The translations under genes and the position numbers were made by a program. Positions 9,498-21,739 of a DNA stretch of 27,924 bases are shown one piece after another; the first letter of the stretch is position 1; every line of letters starts with the position of its first letter. The stretch is from Rodentolepis nana (lineage: Eukaryota; Platyhelminthes; Cestoda; Cyclophyllidea; Hymenolepididae), in contig UZAE01000267.1 in NCBI GenBank assembly GCA_900617975.1, positions 1 through 27,924 of the forward strand, read 5' to 3'. The notes below the pieces were generated by a model. The model was not told the DNA's origin. It ran no database searches and saw only the letters and a list, made by a program, of their open reading frames with translations.

Positions 9498-9926
9498 ATG
9501 TCGTATATGCTCACGCATTTGACAAACGGCTGGCAGGTAGATCAGGCTATTTTGTCTGAAGAAGACAGAGTCGTTATTATCCGATTTGGTCATGATTGGG
9601 ATCCGCAATGTATGGTTATGGATGAAACTCTGTTTCAAGTAGCTGAGAAGATAAAAAACTTCGCTGTTGTTTATCTCGTTGATATCGCGCAAGTTCCCGA
9701 CTTTAACAAAATGTATGAATTATATGATCCTTGTACCGTTATGTTTTTCTACCGTAATAAGCACATCATGATTGATTTGGGGACCGGTAACAACAATAAG
9801 ATCAACTGGGCCATCGAGGACAAGCAGGAATTTATTGATATTGTGGAAACTGTTTATCGTGGAGCACGTAAAGGACGTGGTCTTGTGGTCTCACCTAAGG
9901 ACTATTCAACCAAATATCGGTACTAA
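9498..9926 (+). CDS. TXNL4A: TXNL4A/DIM1, U5 snRNP 15-kDa spliceosomal protein
   Basis: 142 residues, exactly the family length, and nearly identical to the animal protein as I know it. DIM1 (15-kDa U5 snRNP protein, yeast Dib1) has a thioredoxin fold, sits in the U5 and tri-snRNP particle in the nucleus and helps hold the pre-activation spliceosome. Landmarks: MSYMLTHLTNGWQVDQAI at the start, RFGHDWDPQC (residues 29-38, the thioredoxin-like site with only one cysteine, as is normal here), VPDFNKMYELYDPCTVMFF, HIMIDLGTGNNNKINW, and the invariant C-terminus VSPKDYSTKYRY. The ATG at 9498 is chosen because it gives the conserved MSYML start; upstream in-frame codons are open only as far as 9465. 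The whole coding region is one exon. Codons show no sign of decay. Confidence 0.98.
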   Translation: MSYMLTHLTNGWQVDQAILSEEDRVVIIRFGHDWDPQCMVMDETLFQVAEKIKNFAVVYLVDIAQVPDFNKMYELYDPCTVMFFYRNKHIMIDLGTGNNNKINWAIEDKQEFIDIVETVYRGARKGRGLVVSPKDYSTKYRY

Positions 9927-10161
9927 CTATTTTTTATGTTTTCTTATTATATGCTTATATATAAAATTACTTCCAAAAATTTTCTCTTTTCTTTGTTCAC
10001 ATAAAATGCTGTTGGTTTGCTATTCTTCATTATTATTTCATTTAAATTGTGGGGTATTTTCATTACCACTGATTTCTAGTATTCATATACGTTTTCATTG
10101 ACTTGGATTTGTGATCGCTTTTCATTAAAATCTATTGGTTGCCTATTTTTTAGGACATGAT

Positions 10162-10167
10162 AATAAA
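10162..10167 (+). terminator. Candidate TXNL4A polyadenylation signal
   Basis: AATAAA about 235 bases after the TXNL4A stop, followed by a TTTCC/TTTTGGGG-type T/G-rich stretch. Confidence 0.4.
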
Positions 10168-10756
10168 TCTTTCCTACTTTCCTGTCCGTTTTCTATCATA
10201 TCTTTTGGGGTTTTTTCTGTGCTGTGCTTTAATGTTTTTTGCTAACCTCATTGTGACCTTTTTACGATGTATATTAAATGTTGGCTATCGATTCAACTCC
10301 CACTGGCTCAATGGGAACATAAACTTAAAAAAATTATAGTACGGTTATCCTTTTAAGTTCGTGCCGCCCCCCCCCCATTTCGCAATTTTTAGATAATAGA
10401 AACATAATTTAAATGTTTATTGGGATGCCTACTTGATTTCAAAAGGCTGGATATTAGACAATTGATCCCTTACTTATCTAGATTGTAGCCGATATATGGT
10501 TCCTTATCTCAGATTTTTCAGTAGAGAGAGCTCATATGCCCCCAAATTGTTTAGTTTAACAAATAGATATGTAGCACCTTCATGTCTAATCCCAAGGTTC
10601 TCATGCGCACTAAACATTTTGGGAGGTGTGGACTTGTCCTGGTTTCGTTCTCGGGGAAACTTCACAGCCATTTTCAGTATAGCTTATCGCGGACTTTTTA
10701 ATGTCTAGACATTTTAGCAGTTTTGATGCGCATTTGCAATTAATTGCATTCTATAC

Positions 10757-10762
10757 TTTATT
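10757..10762 (-). terminator. Candidate OATP polyadenylation signal
   Basis: TTTATT on the plus strand, so AATAAA on the minus strand, about 365 bases beyond the OATP stop. A nearer variant, ATTAAA, lies at 10926-10931. The sequence alone cannot say which is used. Confidence 0.3.
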
Positions 10763-11126
10763 TTCTTACCACTTTTGACAGGGACTGCCCTATTTGGGCG
10801 GCAAATTAATGTTAGTAACCTTCTAGACAAATTACTGTTGCTCACTTGTGTTATGCGCATTCATTATTTCTGACTCAAATTAATGTACTGCTCTTTTGAA
10901 GATATCAATCTATCAATTAGGATATTTTAATGCTCAATCCACAAAGCATATCTCGTTATTTGTCAGCATAAATGGGATATGAGATGGAGGCATAATAGGA
11001 TTGAAATTGTATTGTATTTTCAAGGATTTGCTTTCACAAAAAGAAGACGGTAGGTTAAAGTGCATGAAATATATTCAAACTTAAACAAAGAAAAAAGGCG
11101 GTCGCAGTTTGTGTGTAGTTGGTTTT

Positions 11127-11205
11127 TCAAATACATTGTCGTTCTGGTGAATCATCCCCCTTGAGCATCGATAAGCTTTCCTTCTCTTTACGTGCATCCA
11201 ATCGA
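11127..11205 (-). CDS. OATP exon 10 (C-terminal tail)
   Basis: A 79-base exon found by extending past the apparent stop of exon 9. Acceptor TTGTTTTAG; it completes a split Cys codon and then encodes RLDARKEKESLSMLKGDD and SPERQCI before TGA at 11129-11127. A charged, Lys/Glu-rich tail directly after the last helix is typical of OATPs. Confidence is lower than for the other exons because the tail is not conserved. Confidence 0.72.
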
Positions 11206-14200
11206 CTAAAACAAGTAAATATTTAAGTGTGGCATATAAATCACGTTGTAAAGACCTTATTCTATATCTGCCATCGCAATCAAGTGCTTTCAATCGTCAT
11301 ATCCTCAGAAATCAGATGTAAATCCAGCTTGAGACCTTCAGATTTCACATAAATGCTTTCTTAGGCTATTAGGTAAATGCTGATACATTCACTACGAGAA
11401 TGTAGAATCAGAACCTAGCTGTCTGCCTAACCAGTTTGTGGCGAACTGGACTCAATAAATGCGACAACTACCTGATCATTGTTCCATAATTTTTCAAAGT
11501 AGCTAATGGGTGGGTTAAATGATCATTTTCTACCAATAGACTAGGTTGACCAAGGAATCGCAAACTCACCAAGAATATCGCCACGTTAATAGCGCAATGA
11601 AAATGCTAAGACACTTGAAGACCGTTACTCCACCAAGCCACGCAAACGGTAGAGCATGTACATCATACTCTAAGCAGGCACCCTCCAAGGTAGCCAGTTT
11701 CATCGCGGAGAGAAGTAGAAGATGCGGAGAGGATTGACTACTACTGCTATTCAAATATGACTCACACACCAGTCGCTGTGGTAACGCACGAACTTTGCAC
11801 GTACGATCCATTAGAGCTCCAAAGTATATTGGTGTCGGAATGAAAGCTGCACTCAAAAGGGAAGTAATTAGACAAGAGATAAGTAAATAGACCACAGCAA
11901 TTATAAAATCTGAATTCAGTAATGAGACCTCACCAAGGGTTCTCGCGAAAAACACTTGCAGTCCGAGAGCAGCGGTCCCATCTTTTGGGTCCACACAACT
12001 CAAGGTGACAACATTGCTGGGGTTCTGATTGACACTTGTAAGAAAGATTGTCAGAAATGTTACGATTAGAAAAGGCACATAGTTGGGGCAGAGGGGATTG
12101 CAGACACCTTGTTTAGCCGTACCACCTACAGTATCTTCTCTTTCTCCGATAAAATGGACGCCTAACGGTGCTAGGGTCCTATTTGTCACACAGTTACAGT
12201 CCGTGTATACCTGAAATTATAAATGTCAATTTTAGTAAACATCAATTACTACTTACATGGCATAAGTAGCGAGAATGTGCGGAAATATGAACAACTAGGT
12301 AGCTTTGTCCGATCGTTCAAGTGTGCCAACATTAAATCTTCGTACTAATAGGGAGCTAGGTACCAAGCACATTAAAATTAGGGGAAAAATTGCTATTCCT
12401 CCTGCCTTGCAATATAGAGACGTCTATAGCAAAAGCGCTTAATAAACAGATCAAAATTTTCTATTTTAAAAACGACATCCAATCGCCTCAAGAAAAGTAG
12501 GTTATTCACTAATCAAACAAAAAATGGGAAAAATTCTAAAATAAGATGTCGATATTGCCAAGAAGAAGTTTAAGGTACCTTGCAAACTTTCAATTTTTCA
12601 ATCACATGACAATTTTGGAATTTCTATCAGAATTATATCCTATATGTGAAAGTGAACTGCAGTCTTGCCATTCTGACGCCATTATAAATTTAGCGTTTAG
12701 ATGCTGTTCTATGATAGTTGGATTGACGAGGGAAGCAATACTAAGAGACAGAGGCGCCAATCAATATTGAAGTCTAAAATGAACCCCTACGTTTCATGAG
12801 ATTCAAACGTAAAACTGTATTTACGGACATTAAAAGCGCCATAAAAGATCTGCTCTTATGACTGTTGACAAAACTTTATTCCATAGGGCACATGAAGTGG
12901 AGCGCCAAAGAGACTGCATATACAAAGTGAGATTAAACATTTAACATGAAGAGATGAGCTATAGCCACAAAGCCAATAGTGTACAACCCAAAATCCAAAG
13001 CCTACAGCTTTTCTGCTAGGGATTAGCGATTTGAACAGGTCAACCCAATGTAGTGAATCATCTTCACCGAAATATAGGCGCACATATCCTACGGTGTTAT
13101 TATCAACAGCCGGAAAACAACCTATTTTCCAAGGCACTAGCATTAAGAGTCATAAATTGCAAAAGGCGGGCAAGTAGATTCAAAATTACCTCAATAGTTT
13201 TCCCATTCTCATCGATTTCATAGTTCTGTCCGGAACATCCAGCCAGACAGGGGTTGAGGAAAGACATTTGACGCTTCTTGTACCTACCGCCTCCATCAGC
13301 CAGAGACTCCCAACAGACAGGATTGTAGTCTGAGGCAAGTGGACAGGAGAATAAAGAATCATCACGGCCGATTTTTCCACCACCACCACCAGGACGCACA
13401 CGGCATACAGCATTACAGGGGGCGGTGAGATTGGAAGGATGATGAAGGAAGGATCCACCAAAAATCCGATTTCTAACGAAGAAAAGGAATAGAATAGGAC
13501 AATAGGTGTGAAGGTCTTACAAACGAACGAGTTAAATTGCTGTTGTTATATGAGATAAATACGTTAGAAGCAGGATCGTAACGTTGCTAAATTAGTTCGG
13601 AAGCACAAGCACCAGCGTATAGGCAACATGAGCACAAAGTGTGGACAATTAAAGACAATTAGCTTATTAAGTCCTCACTCAATGGGAGAAAATTACGATC
13701 ACACTGACAAGATGAACAGATTCGCAATCTTGGAACATGTCATGCCTTCTGGCCCTTATTCCTCAACCTCACATAAAAAGCATGCACTTTACACAACATC
13801 CAATTGACTTATGTCATCCACATGTTGGCTCTTAATAAAACCATATTCAAACCACTTGTGAGATGTTATGGTTGAATAGAACGAGCATGGTTAGAACATG
13901 GCTGCCACGAGGCAAGCAGACAGCGAGTGAAATTTGGTCGATGATGATGAGAAACTCATTAAACTGGCGTAGTCATACAAATCGCTTCACGAAAATTAAT
14001 TAATATCTTCCTCCTTGAGGTCGAGTCCCGCTGCTGTTAACCAAGGGTCAACTACTGAATTGGGCATCAATTCCACGTTTATATCTGGATTCAAATTAAA
14101 TTCCATAAAAAAATGTTGGCAAAACACAATACCATTGGAGAGGGACATGCTACAAATTCAATCTATATGACTCGTAAAATGACCTTTGGACTATATGCAA

Positions 14201-17200
14201 TCTAATCAATTTATTATTCTGCGTGTTGGACTTTCACATTGGGGGGAGGGGGAGGGGGGGGAGATTTTCACAGCGGAAAGGCACCAGAAGAAAAATTTTA
14301 AAGGAGGCGTGGAGAACTTAAACACATCTGAAAGAAAACAACAAATTACCACCAATTTAACGCACAATCCACGCCTATCTGTTCGAGTCTTTTAACAAAG
14401 CCAATGAAACTACGAGCTTCGAAATTCAACCTAAATGCGGAAACAGTCGCAGACTTGCACTTGAAAGTTTAGTAAAGTCAAAAGATCACGAAAAAGTACA
14501 TAATGAGAAGACGACTATCAGAAATAGGCTAATTCACTTGGAATATTGAAACAAGACTACTTACAATGTTAGAATAAGCACTAAAATTGATATTTGACGT
14601 CATATCGGGTCCAAATCCAAGTGAAATGTAAAACCGCTGGTTCTATTTGCTCATTTAGCACAAAATATCGAGCTCAACAATGTCTAAAGGTCAAATATTA
14701 AAGGCGACAAATATCCCCTTGAAATAATTTATAAAATCGATTTGTGGAGAGAGGAGGGGTTATATCGAAGGGAAGTGGGACCTGTAAAAACAACAATATT
14801 GAATGCTAAAGAATACAGTTGAGATTTGAGATGAAAGTACATAAACATACACACCCGCTTAATCTATGCTATTCGACAGTATCAGTGTGTTGTCTCTATT
14901 CCCGTCATTATTGGTGTTATTTACTCCAGTTCGTAGGTTATTTTATAAGGATTGAAACTGCAGAAGGCTGGTCAAAATACATGACAAACAATGCAGCCAA
15001 TAAGCTTACTTGACTTACATCTAAACTCATTGGGCGTTATATGCAGTGGTTAGGATGGCCGGCCACGCGATCGGAAGTCCCGGATTCAACTCCCTATTGA
15101 AGCAAATCCAGTGGGGAAAAGTGTCAATACCAACCCAAATAACCAAGATGAGTATTAAGTGTTGAGTTGGGAGTTATTAAGATAATCATGGCATATAACT
15201 ATCTGCTTAATGTTAAATGTACAGGATTAGATTAAGTGATGATAACTTAGACATAAGAGTTCGACTTCGGCATTCAGGCGAGTAAATACTTGTTTCAAGT
15301 AAGGAAAGTGGACAAAATATCTGAAATAATAACTCCGATTTCGAACCACATCTATTTTGAATGCCACATACTTAGTGGCTAGCAATCAAATTCAAATAGG
15401 GTAGAATTTAATGCAAAACCAAGCTTATAGATAATGAACTCCCAAAATTCGACCGCCATAATAATGAATACAAACCACTAATAGGACACTGCTTAGCTCA
15501 GCGATGGTGTATAATCAGTCACTTTGTTCATCAATCTAACCCCGTTTAAAGAACATGTGAAGGTATTTATTTCCCAATTCGAATAACACCCATCTGCAAC
15601 ACTCACTATTACGTAGAATCATCTCCAAAAACCATCAAGAATTGGCGATGCGACTCTGCTGCAAGATACTATCTTCTATGTCTATTGTAGCGTCTACTGG
15701 TTGGAGATTTTAACTTCAGCCTCAAAAGTTGGGATTTGGAACCATTTAAACAATATCATGGAGCTCTACCAACTAACCATTTTCAACAATCCCATCCCGG
15801 CCACGTTAAAGCTAAAAAGATGATGAATATCAAGAAGAAGTACTTTGTTTTCTCAGCTGTTTGAAGAAAATAAATTGAAGTAACAAGTGAGAATATGACT
15901 TAAAAAAAACAATCAACAAGCAGTAGGCAAGCACTTTCGATAACCCGGAATAAATATTCCACAGAATGAGTTCAAAAAAATTAATCAAGAGGCTTCGATA
16001 TGTTGATAAAGCCACCATCCACTCTAATACATGCTGGATTTTCTGTTAACCGACTCAAATTGCTTCTTCCTGTGTAGCATATTGCAGAGCCAAAATTATG
16101 TGCTTATGGATTCCAGATAAGAAAGTGTATGATTTGTTCAATCCATTTACCCGAAATTAGCTCTCAACGTCCAACTGAAATCAGGACGCTGAAATCAAAA
16201 ATAGGACCATTTAAGTAGCATTAAGTGATATAGAAATGACAGACTTAAGTATTATCCCAAGATGAGAAGGAAACAAAGGAAATGCCGTAGTGAGGGGGGA
16301 CAGTAAAAAGAGAATGAGACACTAGAAAAAAAATCACTCACGGTTTGCCATCATAAGTTGCACTAACTCCAGCCATCTGATTAGCTGAACAGTTGAGACC
16401 CAGCATGAGAATGAGGACAGTTGCCAAGGTAGCAAATAGTGGTAACAAAACAGCCAGTAGGGTACGTGTGATCGATGGACGAAAATGACGCATTAGGAGA
16501 GCTCCAGAAAGAACACCAAGAACGGCACTCGGCACCACAACAGCTCCTAAAAGATGCATAAACTACTTACAATCGAAAACAGTAGATTTCGAATTAGGAA
16601 TTCCACCAACCAGTGTGAATGCTTGCCAAATGGGCCGGGACTCGAAATTGGGCTTGCAAGTATTTGGCTGCATATGTGAGGTATGCTGAAACGATGATAT
16701 TCTCGGTTACAGTTGTTGCAGTAACCCCTAGCCAGATCGGGTTTTTCACAACTCTTAAGAAGACACCCATTCGACCTGATGAACAAAACACAAAAACAAT
16801 TTAATTGGGACGCCTAAGTAAGGAAATGTGTTTCATCATAAAGCTTTTCAATAATCTGAAACAATATTTGAGATAACTTAGCAATTGTCGGAAATTTGTC
16901 CGACTGCAAGTCTAAACCGCCACGTATTCATCGGGCCACCTACCATAACTTCTGTGGAGACTCAATCGACTGTGAGACAGCATTGACCTCTTTTCGAGTG
17001 CTTGTGCACTCTTACCAACTGAATTGGAACAGACAGCTTGCCATCATTTCCCGGTGCCTATTTCTATGACACACATCTCTATATCTATCCTCTGCCCAAA
17101 TCCAACTACTAAGAAATTCTATGACAAATTCTCTCGTCCAGATCCTTTCTACCAAAAAAGTGCTCCTACATGGTGTTGTAGGTTTAGAAAAGCACAGTCA

Positions 17201-20200
17201 ATATTGAATCCGTTTTCGTTTGCGCTTAGATGGAAAATAGCTGAGTCAGATACATTTTGGTTTATAATTTTCGGATTGGGTAATGTTTGAGATAGAAAAT
17301 TTTGTAAGACAGCGGTAAAATCGACCATAGTTAAATCCTTTTATGCCAATATTAGAAGTCAAGTCATAAAAAGAAGAATAGAAATAAATGAAAGAGCATT
17401 TGAATGAGATAAATTAACCATTAGAACCAGTAACTCGATAAATCATTCACAATTGGAAATGTGTGAAACACGAAAGATAGGATGACCATAAACATCTCCA
17501 ATAAATGTCTACCTTCGCCATAAAGCAAATATTAGAAACGTAGCATAGATACAATGGTGAGAGTGGTACCCATATTAGCTGCTTGAACCTCAATCAAATA
17601 ATTTATTAGAAAAAAAACCGATAGCGGTTTGAAAAACGGAAGGTTGCAAAAATGCCAGCGAATACAGATTTAAAAAAAAGTTGGTGAAAAACCAAACTCC
17701 AATCGAACATACCACCTCAGGTCATGAGAATCTTGAGAGAGAACGTGGGCAAATCACGAAACGCGATATGCGCGGATTTTCAAGCCGAAATCTTCAAACG
17801 CGACCCTCCTCCTCCCCTTTGCCCTCACAATCGCCTTAGAACATATGCACGTTCCTCTAAAACTCCCACCTCTGTTAAACGATAATTCACTTCAGAAAAC
17901 TATGCAAAATACAAAATCCACTGAGCAGAAATAAAAGAAAGAGAAGCTTGTAGCTGTTCCCTTTAAAAAAACATCGACGCAACTTCTCCTACTTCAATAA
18001 TTAGGATATATTTGTGGCACCAAGGCTTAAGTGTGCAGGCAAAGTGATAGCCCTCACTGAAGTCTTACCCATCAAACCGACACAACCCCATATCGACAAA
18101 TTGGATAGTTCAAATGCGAAATCCCCTTCGTATCGGCTTTCCTTAACATTTGCACACACACACGCACACTGAGCTACCTGTTCACACAAAAAGATAATTA
18201 ATCAGCGACCGCAATACTCTCTGGCAGATCAAAGAAAATAGAGCCTAAGAAATAAATAAGGATTAAAATCAGATGCCTAGCTGAAAAAAGGTCGTTCAAG
18301 AAAAGTAACAAGCAGTCTAGGCTTAAGTATAGTCGTAGATTCTCTCTTGATTCAGGAATATACCCTGTCTTCTTCATCAGGCTACTCTGCAAAGTTGCAG
18401 TATAACTAATTAGACGAATGAGCCATATGGCACATATTCGATATCCACAACGGATTGACATTTTCAAGGGAAGCAGAAATGTTGCCTATGCAAGGACATA
18501 CCTCGATACTTTCGAGAAAAATCTGACCTCCAGCGTGAAAAAGAGAAACCCTTTTCCCTTCGATGTTTCGAAGGCGTTGTTGAAAGACAAGTGGGTGCTT
18601 GGGAGGATGCAGAAAGAGGAATGGATTTAACAGGTTGCGGCTGAGAAGAGGTCATTTGAAAGACATCAGAATTAGCGTCACCTCTTGAAGCCTGCCGTCG
18701 ATGAAGTTTGTAGTCGACTTCAGGATTGCTGGAAGTTGAAAGGGACGACTGTTGTCGGGACGTATGTAGTGTCAATGACTCATTGGTTTCTGGAATGGGT
18801 TCAGGAAAGCGACATGGAAGGTTGGAGGGTTGGTAAGCTCTAGGCTCACCGGCATCAATTTTTTCGTCATCTTCAGGAGTGGAGAGCTGAGCAGAATGCA
18901 TGAGACAAATTAAATGTCATTAATCGGTAACGGAAGGGAAAAAAGTAATGTAACTTGTAACTGGTTGAAAACGCATTTTGGGTCAAGCGAATCACTAGAA
19001 ACAAGACCCTTCACAACACACAATGCAAGTAATATCGATTAACTGCAACAAAACAGTGTAGGTGAACAACAAATCCTCACAATAATACATAAACTCTATT
19101 TTTGTAAACAAAAATTATACCCACCATCAGCTAGTTAATATCATACACAAATAGTTTTATGGAAATTACTTGGAAAATATGATAACGGGAATAAAACAGA
19201 ATGTAAATAGTGTTTTATTAGTAAATGGAAAGCATTGAATACTTTTCGCAATTACATTCCCCCTTTAACATCTTATGTCTACCACAAAGAGTACGGTCAG
19301 CATTGCCTCACTATTTAAGTGTCATTAAATGATACGTGGGAGAGATCATGTTTACAAGAGCCAAACTTTGTTGACGAGTTGATTTTGTACCAATCTTACC
19401 TATACTGATTTGATTTATTTTTATCTTGCAAAAGCCAATAGGAGGTAACTGAGACAAGCAATATCACTAATTATTGGTGCATAACTTCCTGTCTGAGCAC
19501 CCACCAAACATGACGTTTTCAAAAAAAAATCTGCCTCATTTCTTTAGTAAAAAATTGTATTGTTGGATTTCTCTGACTAATCTTAGATCATTACAGTTAA
19601 GCCATAACTGTGAGTACTATCCAGCAAAAAAAAGACACTTCGACCGCAAATCGTTGCATACTTCGGTGTGTCACCCTTCAGACAAATTAAAGCGGTGGTC
19701 CACACATATGTACTAGCTTACCGCAGTCGTGTTTACTGTTGCAGGCTCCAATGGCATTGAGACTTCATCTCCAGAACGTGCTGGAAGTCTTCGTGGAAAA
19801 AGGAGAACTGGAATGGCCGGGAGACAAGTGACAGCACCAAAGATAACCATACCCAACCACCACGCTCCAAGCCAAGATTGACTGTAGACGTCCAGCTGAG
19901 ACGATGGAGGTTGAATAGAAGGGGCGTCTATGTATATCTGTAGGAATGCTGCGCCTGCCATGAAACCAAAAGCTGGACCCAAACCTGCACTACTATAGAG
20001 CAGACCTAAGGGGAGAGAAAAATAGCAGTACCAATAATGATATCAGTAGTATAAAATACCCTAAATAATACAAAACAGGCAACCTGCATAAACATATCCC
20101 CCATTTATAACTTACTACTGCACTGTTTATTCTAAGTCATTAAATACAAGATGAATCGTGTTTTTCATTGGTCGCCAATCAATCCGAAAGAATTAAGCAT

Positions 20201-21679
20201 TTATCCGAAAATAATAAAAAATAATCATGGACGCACAATCGGCCTATGAACCTAGGATTCGAGACATATTCAGCACCTCTTTCATTTCACATGAGGTAGA
20301 AAAGGATCCCGTAATAATATTTTTCCTGTATTTTCAACTTGTACTATTCGATGTTCCCAGGTTCCCTATTTTATCTTTCTCACTCTTGTGGAACGATATG
20401 CCTGGTCTACGCAATACCTCCTTATTTAAGCAGAGCCTCATACCTATCAAAGGTCACAAAACAGGGAATTCAACTCCCTGATCCTATTTCAAACTCCTAC
20501 AACCCCTATAATGTTTCTTCTGTTTCTTTCAGTTATCTAATACATCCATGCCTTGGTTGTCAATTATAGATGGAAATATCTCCAAGACTAACTTAGCCGG
20601 GATCCTATAATTAGCTCTAGTGACTAATTAGAGGACTGCTTTACCTTGCTTAAGATGAATATATAATAACTTTCTTGAAAGCATCTGGATGTTGGAGACC
20701 AAGAAATATATAAAAATGGCATGTTTAGCACTACTTAATACTGTTAAACATAACATATTATGTTAATAATGTGTTATGTTCATGTTTATGCACCGGACAC
20801 GATTGCCTGGCAAAACACCTTCACAGATCGGGAATATACACTCAACCCACATGCCCCCTATGTAACCTACAGGAGAAAATGGAGAAGACCCACCTGATGT
20901 GGTGTTCAGCCCTAAAGACAACGACGGAAACCCAGAGATACTGGGAAGCAAGAAGACAGCAAATGAACTGCTATTAATTATCTGTTATATATATATATAT
21001 ATACCCCCCCCCCCCCCCACCCACCCATGGGGGAAGCTGAAGTCAAAGTTTAAGGGCTAATGATAAATATCATAAAGCCTGTCGTTTGAAAAAAATGTTT
21101 ATGTTTATTAGCATAACTTAATAGTCAAAATTAAGTTAAGACTTATTGACTCGTACTATTCCTTTCTTCCTATTAACTCAATCATTTTCACTGAATTCTC
21201 AATACCAGCAGATTTACCGCAAGATTCGTTGTGATATTTACCACTACTTTTAAAGTAGACATTATAACTCTATATCCTAAAGCCGCTAGAAGGATTCACA
21301 GAACTTGAATTGGATGGAGGAGGGATATGAAGGAGGCGCCTTTAAGAGAAACTCAGACGCTAGCCCATTTTTGTTGACCAGAATTAGCCGGGGTTGGTTG
21401 AATTTATGCAGAAAAGCAACAGTCAGTGATTCCTGACTTGTCAGACATGTACGATGACTACTAAATCGTAGTGCACATTCGTTGCAAACTGACCCTTTAT
21501 CTTCTAATGTGGTAATTCAGATGGCTCATCCCATAGCTGCCCACTGGAAGGAGCATAGTGAAAGGGATGGTTAAGTCTGGCTGGTGAAGTGGGATGGAAG
21601 AATTCTAATTTCTCATTAGGATGACACTATGGTGTTACCATTTCACTCAAGACGAGTGTGTTTCAAAACACAAGCTTTA

Positions 21680-21739
<60 letters not shown>

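Larger units (their letters stand above)
9927..11126. other. Convergent intergenic region (TXNL4A and OATP 3' ends)
   Basis: 1.2 kb between two convergent stop codons. It holds both 3' UTRs, a C10 run at 10367-10376 and candidate polyadenylation signals on both strands. The short open frames at 9772-10708 encode no recognisable protein. Confidence 0.65.
13473..16341 (-). other. OATP intron 6, 2869 bases
   Basis: A GT-AG intron containing a G-rich tract at 14241-14261 and a tRNA-derived sequence at about 15040-15095. The rest is AT-rich and featureless to my reading. Confidence 0.75.
20771..21115 (+). mobile_element. 5'-truncated non-LTR retrotransposon (3' end of LINE)
   Basis: Contains the C-terminal end of a reverse-transcriptase ORF (20771-20977, TAA stop) and a 3' UTR. 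The UTR holds a (TA)n-C15 tract and ends GGGCTAATGATAAATATCAT, then GTTTGAAAAAAATG. That tail matches the SINE-like copies (GGCTAATGATAACTATCA, then CATTTGATATAAAT). Only about 345 bases remain, the usual outcome of incomplete reverse transcription. It cannot move by itself. Confidence 0.85.

Noticed and set aside
13186..13461. Hydrophobic open frame on the minus strand in OATP exon 7
   Set aside because: It overlaps the correct cysteine-rich frame (APCNAVC, DYNPVC, NPCLAGC) and is a shadow.
16547..16786. Cysteine-containing frame on the minus strand that could pass for a zinc finger
   Set aside because: It overlaps OATP exon 5 in another frame; exon 5 matches helix 7 and has proper splice sites.
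17024..17290. 88-codon plus-strand frame in an OATP intron
   Set aside because: No known family, no splice support, and it lies antisense within an intron.
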